From Arcuatula senhousia (taxonomy: Eukaryota; Mollusca; Bivalvia; Mytilida; Mytilidae), in the NCBI GenBank assembly GCA_963971305.1, contig OZ020305.1, positions 44,031,717 to 44,095,716 on the forward strand: a stretch of DNA of 64,000 nucleotides, read 5' to 3'. Positions 11,901-24,400 of the stretch are shown here, piece after piece. The translations under genes were made by a program, and so were the position numbers. Within the stretch, counting starts at the first letter, position 1. The number at the start of each line of letters is the position of its first letter. A model generated the notes under the pieces. That model did not search any database. It saw nothing but the letters and a program-made list of their open reading frames with translations, and was not told where the DNA came from.

Positions 11901-14900
11901 TACTTCCTTTCCATTTAATTTTGAATCTATTTCATTTTTATTTCCATTAATCCTCATGAACACATATGCACCGAACAAAAACTTCCTTAATCTTCACCAT
12001 ACCAAATTACACATTCCTTGAAATGCATGGACCTTTCCAGCACTGATCGTACCTTAGTTGTTTATACATGCCATCCCTTCCATTACAGGGCGAGCATTTC
12101 GCATGCTCAGACTAGCCAAACTGCTCAGTTTACTACGATTGCTCAGATTATCAAGACTAGTCCGATATGTCCAACAGTGGGAAGAGGTAAATCTTAATTC
12201 AGTTATTGTAGCACTATAGTTAATTTGTTCATCTGATATTTCTTCAAATTGTGAATGCGGCACTTGAATGTTTTTGCTTTGCATATTTTTAATACAATCT
12301 TGCCGAATCGTAAGAATGCTCGTGTTTTTAAAGTTGAATGGTATATAAATGTTTGATTTTGGTAAAACCGGTTGTTATTTTGGTTAACCTGCCAAATCAA
12401 CTTTTGATTTGAGTTGAAATGATACTTTGTGTTTCATTGCTTAGAGAAATATTGGTAAAAACCTACTAACAGTATTTGCTTGTTGTTACTTGGGATGCGT
12501 CTTCCTTTTCCGGTGCGGTATTCAAAGATTACAAAACACCTGTAAAATCAAAAACAACTGATACTAAGCGCATAAGTAGCTTACTTTTAACATCCTCGTA
12601 GCTTCATTATGGGATTTATTTTCTATAAATTCTTTGAGGCTGACATTAAAAAAGTAACAGAGTATTTTTTTTTACCAATTGTTAACATTTGAAATATATT
12701 ACCACACTAGTGGTGAAGCATTATGTTATTACATTTGTACTTTGCTTTATATTATTCTATAGAATTAGGAGAGCATTCATATTCTTAGAAGATTTTCGTT
12801 ATTTTAGCAGAAAAACTTACAGTCACTGCATCATAATAATCAGTGAGATTTAACGTTACAAATTAAAAGCATCGACTATTAAGAGTTGCATGAAAGATTT
12901 TAGCTTTCATTTTTGTTCTCCCTCAACTTTTGATATTTATTAATTTTGAGTGTAATTTTTTATTACAAAGTATCTGCTTTTGAAGCTACCTTTGGTTTTT
13001 AATTTTACATTAAATGCATTTTGCAATGTTACTAATATTTTTATGGCAGTCGGACAGATTCGCAAATTTTGAAAACATCTTGCAAAAGGAAAATAGTTTT
13101 TTGAATATTTGAGGTCGTTCAATGACTAATTCACACTACTTATGAGGGTGTCACAGCCCTTTTGGTACGCGGTATTCCGTGCTTTTTAAAGAGTATTCGG
13201 TACGCCAAAGTGTGGTACGCCGTACGCGATGTCCCGAATTTTAGGCTTTTGGTACGCGTACGCCGTGATCTTTTGAGTATTTCGTATTACAGTTTTTTTA
13301 ACGGTATTCTGTCTTTCTTTAACCGGTATTCGGTATTCTGGGGCGGGGGCTGTGACACCACCACTTATTCGTTTATCATTGGCAATCGCCACTTAACCAA
13401 CACAGCTGAAAAATTACACAGTTATAGTTGACTCTGGACAAATTTTGTAAACTGGATAGCTCTTTTAAACAGGAAACGCGGGGGGTCTCCTGTATCGAGC
13501 CAAATTAAATTAAAAGATTTTTATGGAGTCAGTGTCCAGTGTCTCCTTATATGGCAAATACGTATAATAATACATGTCAATATTAAGAACAAGGAAGAAA
13601 AGGGGCGTGGCCTTAAAGCATTATATACAACTCCCGGATACAAACTAGCAATTGGCATGATATCATGCAGCCAGTACAATGTGACTGCTAAAATAGAACG
13701 TTTGCTACTATTTTAATTATTCTTTTTATTAAGGTTTTTATTGCAGGAACCCTGTCAAGCGTATTTTATTTTGTGTAATAGTTTGCGGCCATTTAAGATT
13801 GCAAGTTTTGGATCGGCTAAAAAAAAATGGACCATAATTTGCGACACTATTCATTATATTGTTACTAGCTTTTACCTTTGGATGATGCACTATTCGTATT
13901 GGTGTGCATATGTAATCAGATAGTTACAATATATGCGATACATATGTGTACCTAGTAACGAATTTCAATGTCAAGTTATGATCGAGATAAATTCTTGCTA
14001 AATGCAAAGAAAATAGTTATATGAAAACTCTTTGCATTAAAAGATAGTAAGATTAGTTTCAAAAGCAGCATTCAGGAAAAAGAATATCCTCGCTTATCTA
14101 ATTTTGTTTTCCCATTATGTTTAAATGTAAATGTACTTTTATATAATGGTTAGTTTATTTGCTCCTATTTTTTTAAGTGATCAATAAAGTTTTGATTGTC
14201 TTTGTTATTGTTAATAACAAATGTTTGTTTGATTTTCATTTTTTTGTTATTTATTGTGCAAATGGCTACCTTTAAGAACTTGATTAAACAATGATAGTAG
14301 TGAATATGTAGGCATTTATTTTTGATTAGTTTGAAGCCTGCCCTTGTTTGACAAAATGCGGACGTCGCAGGCAACCTGGGGTGAGTTTGGTCTGAGTTGT
14401 AACTGAAAATTATTTTTTGAGGTGATCCAGTAGCACAGGGCACTATGCTTTATAGATGCACGAACTTTTAGATTGGTTAGATTGTCATATTTTTTAGCGG
14501 TAGAATTATATCTAAGACTTTTATTTTCTCGTTTCATACTTTTATTTATGCATCAATCATCGCTTTAGTTTTAAAATCATATATAATTTCTGAAGAAGCA
14601 TATTATATCTAAATTGGGGGAAATAAAAAAAAATAATTGACTAATCTTTCCCGGGCAGTGCCTGCGGCGTACGCTTCTTTTTCAGTTGTATGTCATAATT
14701 CATACAAGAGCAGGAAGGAAACACGTTTTAGAAAAGTGAATGTTGATTTTTTAGTTGCTTTGCAAGGAGTAAATGCTTTGGCTGGCTGTATATACTAACA
14801 AAAAATGTACTCATTTAGTTTCAGATTATTAGTAAAGATAACAAACCAAATGATTGGTTTGATACAACATTGTAAACTTGTTTTATATATAATGAAGAAT

Positions 14901-17900
14901 TTAACCATTATCTTTTCTTTATGCAGCGTGTCCGACTGGTATGAATACATTCACTTTTCTATCTGTATGAAAGTCTCAGAATAAAAATCATAGATCACGG
15001 GGCTGAAATTCAGATAGTAAACAATCATTTCATTGTTGGACTTAACTTCAAATTTCATCAGTGAACGGGATTTTTGAAAGGGGAAATGCATATGTATAAA
15101 CGCAATGACTCAAGGCTTTAGCTGTGGAAACATTTCCTAGTCCCAATCTTTTGCAGTTTGAATGAAAACCACTTAATATTTAAAAAAGAAAACTTGAAAT
15201 TTTTCGCAATAAAGTTTGAAGGAACATATGGATGTGTAAGCCCGCCGATCCACTCACAAACTGCTCTTAGTTTCGGGTTTAAACATCGACAAGGTCCATG
15301 AAAATGATATTTAATAATATGGTATATATTTTATGATGGGTGACATGGTTTTGTTTTCTGAGATTTTCTTGTTGACGGTATGCTGCTTTTGTTGATGTAT
15401 TGCATGCAACTATTTTAATTTGGACAGATTAAATAGTTATCTAGAGGAAGGTAAATGTCATTAACATCATTAGAAGTGAAAAAAATATTTTTTCTTTTGT
15501 TGTAATTTTTATCAGAAAATATGGAATGGGCATTTAATGTCACTTGTTCATTTTTGAAGTTCACGAGACATCGTTTTAGTATTTTAGAAGTTTCAAGCAT
15601 TGTTAATTTGCACATGATGTTTTTTGTTTACTTGATAATGTCTTAATGCTTTCATTTCTTAAGTTTGCACCGGTTTTTTTTGTCCTAATATTAGCTATTT
15701 TTAGCTCTGCTCTGCTTATGCAACTTAACTGAAAATATGCAAATTAATATTGATAAATTGTTAAAATGTAAATGTTTATTTTAAACTTGAAACGAACAAA
15801 CCACACATTTATATTAATGTTTATTTAATCTAAAATCTATTTTATAACATAAAATTTACTTTTGTTAAAATTTTATTTGAAAATAACTTACCAAATATTT
15901 CTCTTTCAGTTCCTGGCATTAGCTGGAAAATTCATGAGAATTTTTAATTTGATATGTTTGATGTTTCTCCTTGGACATTGGAATGGTTGTTTACAGTTCT
16001 TGGTACCAATGTTACAAGATTTTCCCAAAGATTGTTGGGTTTCTATTGAAGAACTGAAGGTAAAGTACATATTCATGAAAATGGTTTGCGATAAAAAAAA
16101 TCATTTTACGGCTAAATTAAATACGCGAAAGTTACACCATAAAGTTATGTAGTTGAATGCAGCTTAGAACAAAAATATTCATGCGTAATACTATTGATAC
16201 AACTTCATTATATTGTTGGTTTTTTTCTCCTAGTTCTATTTTTCTCTAAACACTATTAATTTTTAAACTATTGTATACAAAAGTGTAAATGACGTCATAT
16301 TTCCATTTTGAAACATTTCTCTTGCATTGATTTGAAAACTATAACATGCAATGTTTACGTCATGTGTGCATGTTTGGCAATACTGAAAATCATTTTTTAT
16401 CCATCTTGTAAGTATATGATCAACAAAGTGAAATTTAACCGTTTATTTATTTTATTTGGGTTTTTTTTGGTTGGACATTACTTGAAAGTTCTCAATAAAA
16501 CCGAGTTTGGTGATCATTGAACATTATTTTGATCTTTTTCAGCATGCTCCATGGTGGACACAATATACATGGGCATTATTCAAAGCTCTTTCACATATGC
16601 TATGCATTGGGTATGGTAGATTTCCACCCCAAAATTTAACAGATACTTGGCTCACTATATTAAGTATGTTAAGCGGTGCTACATGTTATGCTCTGTTCCT
16701 TGGTCATACCACAACTATAATCCAATCATTTGATACATCGAGGAGGTTGTATAATGAAAAGGTAATTTATGATCAAAAGAAAATTTTCACGGATGGATTA
16801 TTCTCACTTTATGGCGTGTACAAATAACTAACAACCATTTTTATTGACCAGTAACACAAGTATTGTATGTATATACTACAAGCTCGCGTTTTACAATTGA
16901 TACCAGCATTTAAAGTCCTAACAAAACGGAAAGTGTTGGAAATTATGTGACTTGAATCATCAGATACCAATTATACTTAAAAGATTTTTAAAAAAACTCT
17001 TTTTGACAAATTTCTTCTCCAAACTGAACGCTGTATGTGAAGAAGTCTATGCGACTTGTTCTGTGAAGGAAAAAATATGATGTATGATATGATGATGATT
17101 TACCCTTTGAAAACTTCACTTTGGCAAATACAAAAGAAAATTTGATAAATAATTCAAGAATTTTTAAAACCATAAAATTCATTACAAACATTAATCATTT
17201 AGTTGCAAAATTATACACTTGAGGAATATATTTCAGAGTTGGGGGGGGGGTGAGGTTTTTTCCCTAAGATAAAAATCATCTAACTATGAGTAGTTTTATT
17301 TTAAATGAAGGTGTGAGTATAACTGATCACTTAGGTTGCAGATTTCAGTTTAGGGATTAAGCCGAATTCATTGAGGGGTATCAATTTAAATGCTGGTATC
17401 AATTGTAAAACTCGAGCTTGTAGTATATACATACAAAACTTGTGTTACTGGTCAATAAAAATGGTTGTTAGTGATTTGTAAACGCCATAAAGTGAGAATA
17501 TAATGTTATAATTATCAAAGAATGTTTGCAGATAGCATTTTACATTTAGAATAGATTTTTAGCAGTAAAGAAAATTTAAGAACCTGTCACATTTGTCGTT
17601 ATTTTTACCATAAAAAGGACAAATAAATCACAACCTTAGCTTTTCTGAAACAAACTTTGTTATCATTTATATAGTATGACATTTCATATTTCATTTCCTC
17701 CGATTTACATTTTGCGGGGGTTTATTGAAAGAACTAATCAAACAGAACAAAGACCAAAATTGTCCTGATAAAGTTTCTTTTCAAAACATCAAAGAAACAA
17801 CCACTACCATTGTTCAGATTATGCAATGCAGACATTGATATAAAGACCATTTATAAAACCCAGTACAATCAAATCAAGCCAAGTAGGATGTCGGCATCAT

Positions 17901-18411
17901 GTTTGGTCATTAAAAATATTTATGTCTCACAATAAAAATACAAAAACCGTTAATATCAGGTTTAATTCGGTTAACTACTGGTTGTTGTCTTATTGTTCAG
18001 ATTTATGTATTAATTAGATTTGGAAATATAATACGCAATAATGAAAAAAAAGGTTTGCTTGGGCAATTAAAGCGTGTATGAATGTTTCCTGATAAATGGC
18101 ATTAACTATTGGTCGATAGGTAAGCTATTTTTTTTTAAAGAAATAACATTTGGTTGATATACTAAATTGAGCGTCGGCGTAGCAAAATTTATTGTCTGGA
18201 ACTCTGTTGTCATTTGTATTCAGAATAGACTATTTTGGAACCCAGATAAGACTAATAATTGAATCGTTAAAGTTGTTAAAATGTTAAAAATTTAAGGTTC
18301 TTTATATCCCAGACATTGGTTGACCCAAAATGCAGTTCCTGTTTCGAAATTATTATACCCCCTGCTTATACCCCCCGCAAACAAAGTTTGGGGGGTATAT
18401 AGGAAACACCC

Positions 18412-18450
<39 letters not shown>

Positions 18451-21400
18451 CCGTCTGTCCGTCCGTCTGTCCACATAACTCGTAAGCGCTTCTCCTCCTA
18501 AACTCCTTGAAGGATATTGTTGAAACTTAAAATGAAGGAAGTACATCATATGTAGATGTGCATGAAGAATTTTCATCGCACTCGGACATCATTCAGGGGA
18601 GATAATTTGACTTAGACTTTTTAAATACATTATTTAATGGGAGACCTCATAAGCGTAACTCCTCCTAAACCGCTTGAAAGATTTTGATGAAACTGTACAT
18701 GAAGGAAGTACACCATATGTAGATGTGCATGAAGAATTTTCATCGCAATCAGACATCATTCAGGGGAGATAATTTGACTTAGACTTTTTAAATACATTAT
18801 TCAATGGGAGACCTCATAAGCGTAACTCCTCCTAAACCGCTTGAAAGATTTTGATGAAACTGTACATGAAGGAAGTACACCATATGTAGATGTGTATGAA
18901 GAATTTTCATCGCAATCAGACATCATTCAGGGGAGATAATTGGACTTATACTTTTTAAGTGCATTACCGTATTCAATTTGAAACCCGTAAGCGCAACTCC
19001 TCCTAAACCGCTTGATGGATTTTTATGAAACTTTACACGAAGGAAGTACATCATCTGTAGATGTGCATGAAGACTTTGTATTTCTCTCGGGTATCATTGA
19101 GGGGAGATAACTGGACTTGAGATTTTTTTACAGTACAGAGTCCAATATGAAGCGGGGTATCCTTTTGTGAGCTCCCTCACAGTATTACTTGTTTGCTTTA
19201 ATTGTTCTCCAGTCTTCATATTCATATTCATCCTCGGAAACCCAGGGATTCTTCACTCGCTTACTCATTCATCACCCCTGGGACATTTGGTATGAAATTG
19301 TTCGTTTCGAGTTCAGGATCTGATCTTGAACTTGATATTATTCATATATAGAAACTTGTTTAAATCGCATCAGAAAAATGTAAAGCGACCAATCAGAAAG
19401 CTCGATACAAAACTATCAAAAACGAAGTATTTCATTCGTGATGTCCCAGGGGTGATGAACGAGTAGGCGAGCGAAGAACCACTGGGTTTCCGAGGATGAT
19501 TCATATTGTGTTTGGCATTTTCATCGTTTTGCTTTGAGCCCAACTGATGAGTCTTCAAAAGACGAAACATTCGTCAGGAGTAGCAGAATCTATTGCATTG
19601 AACTTTGTTGTAATTTCTAATATTAATTACATTAGGACATAAACTAAAAGTTGAAATTTTAGCATTATTGTAGTACTTTAACCATTTGTAGTAGGCTATA
19701 GTGGATTAAAATTATCAGAACATAATGTTCCATGAGTTGTTATGGTTTATATATATTTTTTTATCTGAATTAGAATAAACTGTCCTGTTAAATGCCATGC
19801 CTTTAAAAAAGACAAGTGGTCGAAATGTTCAATTGCTACCATATTTAAAATATAATGGAATTGTAAATTAATATCTAGCTTTATCATTTTATTCATTTCA
19901 GTTCAAACAAGTTGAAGAATACATGATTTTTAGGAAACTGCCACATACATTGAGACAGAGAATTTCAGAATATTATGAACATCGATTCCAAGGGAAAATG
20001 TTTGATGAAGAATATATTCTCTGTGAATTAAACACGTGTCTAAGACAGGTTAACTTTAACTTATATATTTCTTGATTGTTAGGATTTAAGATAAAAGTAA
20101 TATTTAAATATATGCGGTTTTTGTCTCGCCTGCGACGAATAGTCGCGGAAGGCGAGACATAGGTATTACTTTCCGGCGACGGCGGCGGCGTAAACTTTTT
20201 TGTAAGACTTTTGTGGACAATGAATTGCTTGAAAAGTATAATAGCTAGGCATCTGATATTTGGTATACAGATAGTTCAGGTTATGGTCTACGCAACTGTC
20301 ACCATGCCGTTTGACCCTGACCCCATTTTCACGCTCCAGTGACTCTGTGAACTTAGGTCTTTTTTCAGGCCGTAAACTTTTTTGTAAGACTTTTGTGGAC
20401 GATGAATTGCTTGAAAAGTATAATAGCTAGGCATCTGATATTTGGTATACAGACAGTTCAGGTTATGGTCTACGCAACTGTCACCATGCCATGTGACCTT
20501 GACCTCATTTCACGCTCCAGTGACTCTGTGAACTTAGGTCTTTTTTCAGGCTGTAAACTTTTTTGTAAGACTTTTGTGGACGATGAATTGCTTGAAAAGT
20601 ATAATAGCTAGGCATCTGATATTTGGTATACAGACAGTTCAGGTTATGGTCTATGCAACTGTCACCATGCCGTGTGACCCTGACCTCATTTTCACGCTCC
20701 AGTGAATCTGTGAACTTAGGTATTTTTCAGGCCGAAAAACTTTTTTGTAAGACTTTTATGGACGATGAATTGCTGGAAAGTTATGATAGCTAGGCATCTG
20801 ATATTGGGTAAACAGACAGTTGCGGTTATGAACAACGCAACTGTCACCATGCCGTGTGACCATGACCCCACTTTTACGCTCCAGTGACTCTGTGAACTTG
20901 GGTCTTTTTTTCAGACAGAAAACTTTTTGTAATACTTGTGTGGACAATGGATTGCTTGAATAGTATAATAATTAGGCATCTGTTATAAGGTATACTGACA
21001 CTTTTTGTGTTTATATCAAGAAATGAAAGCTTAGGTAGTTGATTTTAGCGATGGTGCCGGCAGGCGAGACATACTTTTAGTGGCCACACTTGTTTATATA
21101 TCAGGTTGCTCTTTGTCTTATTGAGTAAAGTTTCAAAATATTCAAATATATCTCTAGTAAATATGTTGTCTAATGTCTTTCATATTTGCAAAGTAAGAAC
21201 TTTAAAATTTAGGTAAAGAAAGAAGCAGCGAGGTACCAATAAGGTTTTCTAATGTCAAAATTCCGAAAGAGCAAAGACAAAGGACTAGTTATTGCTGTAA
21301 ATGTTTATTCGAGGAGTAACCTCTTGTCAGCAGCACTTTAAAACATCTTAAAGGGGGAATACAAACTCAGTATAGATGTTATCGACATGTGCAGAACAAG

Positions 21401-24400
21401 AACAAAAAACTGGTATTTTAATCAAATACGGCATGCATGCAGCCATTTAAGTTTTAAATGCATCTTTGTATTTTGCAGGATGTTATAAATCACAACTGTA
21501 GATCATTGGTAAAATCAGTACCGTTCTTCACCAATGCAGATCCACAGTTTGTATCTGAGGTTATAAGTAAGCTGAGGTTTGAGGTCTTTCAACCTGGAGA
21601 TTATATTATTAAAGAAGGAACAATGGGGACAAAAATGTACTTCATACAAGAGGGCATTGTAGACATAATCACCAGGGATGGCGAAGTAGCCACATCCTTA
21701 TCGGATGGGTCATATTTTGGAGGTATGATCTCTTTTCAGAAAATATTTATCTGTGATTTTCAATTATTTTATTATTATGGGGGCTGACAGATTGGGTCGA
21801 GCCAGATTATTGATTTTCTGAATTAAGCGGGTCAGATAATTTATTTTCTATATAACATACTAAATAAACTTTGGACAGACTTTTTGTAAGTTTTATTGGG
21901 GGTAAAGGCCATATCATTTATTTCCAATTCTTTTCCAGGCCAGAATATTTATTTACTAAAACTGCCAGTCCCCACTGTCCCACTCTCAGAATCAATTGGT
22001 CGTACCCTCATGTAAACTTTCTTGAAATGACTTATCTGGTACTTCAACACGTAAAATGTAAAACCTGACAATTTTTGTAAGAATATTTATTAAACTCCTA
22101 AGGGGTATTTAACATGCATGGGGTGTTGCTGTCTGCAAACATGGGTCAACAAGTTTTCTTCCATTTCGAAAGTCTAGTATCGATTTAGGAAATCATTTTC
22201 TCAAAGGATTGAAGTTGAGTGAAAGCCTCGACCCAAGAAACAAACCTATATCATAGACAAATAAAGGTCATCCAACAGTTGTGAATGCTAACAGATTCAA
22301 AAATAACTAACGGCCATTTATCAAAATCTTGCTCAGTATGATATGGACACAAATCATTTGATTGTACACTTCGATTTTCACAATTTGCACAGTTTAATTA
22401 AATCGTTAATTGTAGAATTGATTAAACATAGTTTCTGAAAAAAAAAGAACGGTTGATATGTACAAATCTCTGGTATTCGATTATGCAAAGACGTTGTTTT
22501 TCAGTCAGAGTCTTCAATGAGCTATTAATGGACATGCTCAGCTTTTAGCAACAACATTTTTTTACTTAGATGCCATATATTTCAGTAAACAATTGCCACT
22601 AACTGAGCACCATTTCTTTCTTGTTATTTATTCAATTCGTGTGAAGTAATTTCTATACAATGCCTCTTTAAGAGACAAAAAGAGTTTCCGTATTCTTAAA
22701 TCTCACTTTTCCTCATTACTTGTATTTTGCATGGTTACTTTCCTCAACGCAGGAAATTTGATTTGCGGACATATTATATACTAAAAAGTCGGTTTCTAAT
22801 TGGATTTATATCTAGAAATTGACAATCAAGGAAAACTTTAACAAATCTTTGTGACAAGCGCGATAACTATGATAACTATTACTTTCCATTTAATAGCAAT
22901 CGTCTGTCCGCTCAGGACATATTGTCTACGCTTTACATCTCACAGTATGCGGGACATGTTATGGTTTCTTTAAGAGAGCGTCATTCCTGATAAAAGAACT
23001 GCTGTCACAAGACTTTGTCACTCTTATGTTATCCTAACTTTGAAATTTTATGAAAGACATCATGTACTTTTAAATAATACATGATTTTAATTTATCAAAT
23101 GAGAACATTCATGATATTTGTTGGTTTGTCATACAGATTTTGTATTGTCTACTTTTACTGAATTTAACCTTCTCTAAACGGGTCAACTGGAGAGTTTTCT
23201 AAACGGGTCAAATGAGTTAACTTGTGGGAGCGCTCATTGCTGTTTGTGTTTGTGTATGTACATGCGCAATGTACTATTAGCAAAAAATGCTTACTTTAGC
23301 ACTGCATTATTTTTAAGATCCACTGATCAAGAGTGACTAATGTTGTTTCATCTGAAACAACACTCTAGTACACACAATGTACACAGTACAGATAAATCTT
23401 CAATAATGCCAAATATCGAACATACTAACTTTTTCAATGATTTTTTTTTTAAAGAGCAATAACCATCTCTTTTCTATTTTACAGAAATATGCCTTTTAAC
23501 CAATGCAAAACGTGTTGCAAGTGTTCGTGCTGAAACTTATGTTAATTTATATTCCCTATCAGTGGGACATTTTAATGATGTGTTGGATAGGTATCCTGTT
23601 ATGAGACGGACTATGGAAAGTGTTGCCGCCGAACGTTTAACAAAAATAGGGCAAAATCCAAGTATTGTCAGTAGTAGGGCAGATTTGGAGGAGGACCAAA
23701 AACTTGTCAACGAATTAGTGATGGAGTCGACTCCTGTTGTGACTAGTGCTAGTGAAGATGAAGACAAAGATTCAGATGATAGCTCAGAGAGTTCAAAAAG
23801 CTCGAAACGGAAAAAGAAATTCAAATTTGATTTCACAGGAAAATTACACAAGATAACAGAGGAAAGGAAATCAAAATCAAGAGAAAGCTTAAAAGATGCA
23901 ATTGATAGCGAGACAAAGATGAAAATGAGGAAGGCTCCTTCGGGGTCTAATTTGTTTGGACTTCGTGTTCCAAAACTTCAACTAAAACATCGATCAGGAA
24001 GTGTCGGGGCTAATTTGAACACTCTGGCGTCAGTTCCAGAATCCAGTCTAGAAACATGCAGACGGCCAAGTTTCTTAAATACCAAAATATTCAAACCAGG
24101 CAGGTCTCGCGAGAAAACGAGATCTATGGGCGAGGATTCTCCCACATCTGAAGGACAATGTGCTAAACAATACTTAAACGTTCCAATATATTCTAAAGGG
24201 AAATCGAAATCTACGGAGGATTCGTTGTCAAATGTCTGTGATAGTGTAAGTAAAGATGATGAAAAGACAATTCATAGTAAATCAGCTGAACTTCCCGTTA
24301 GTTCGTCGATTCCGGTATCTTCGCCATCTTCAGTACTTAAAAGACGTAATGTGTCTGAGTCAAAGGCAACCGAAATTCAGCGTTCAGATTCTGGTTCAGG

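Larger units (their letters stand above)
12187..15909 (+). other. HCN intron (S4/S5), 3.7 kb
   Basis: Phase-0 intron from gtaaat to tctctttcag. It contains an inverted-terminal-repeat element (13147-13359) and a possible 12-nt microexon (14927-14938). The rest is AT-rich without recognisable features. Confidence 0.8.

Noticed and set aside
18292..18576. Minus-strand frame rich in [11 protein letters not shown]
   Set aside because: Translation of the (ctgt)n simple repeat.
18480..21071. Regularly spaced repeats considered as a CRISPR array
   Set aside because: Units are contiguous 168-182 bp tandem repeats without unique spacers, in an animal genome.
23537..23851. 104-codon minus-strand frame over the last channel exon
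   Set aside because: Shadow of the serine-rich coding strand.
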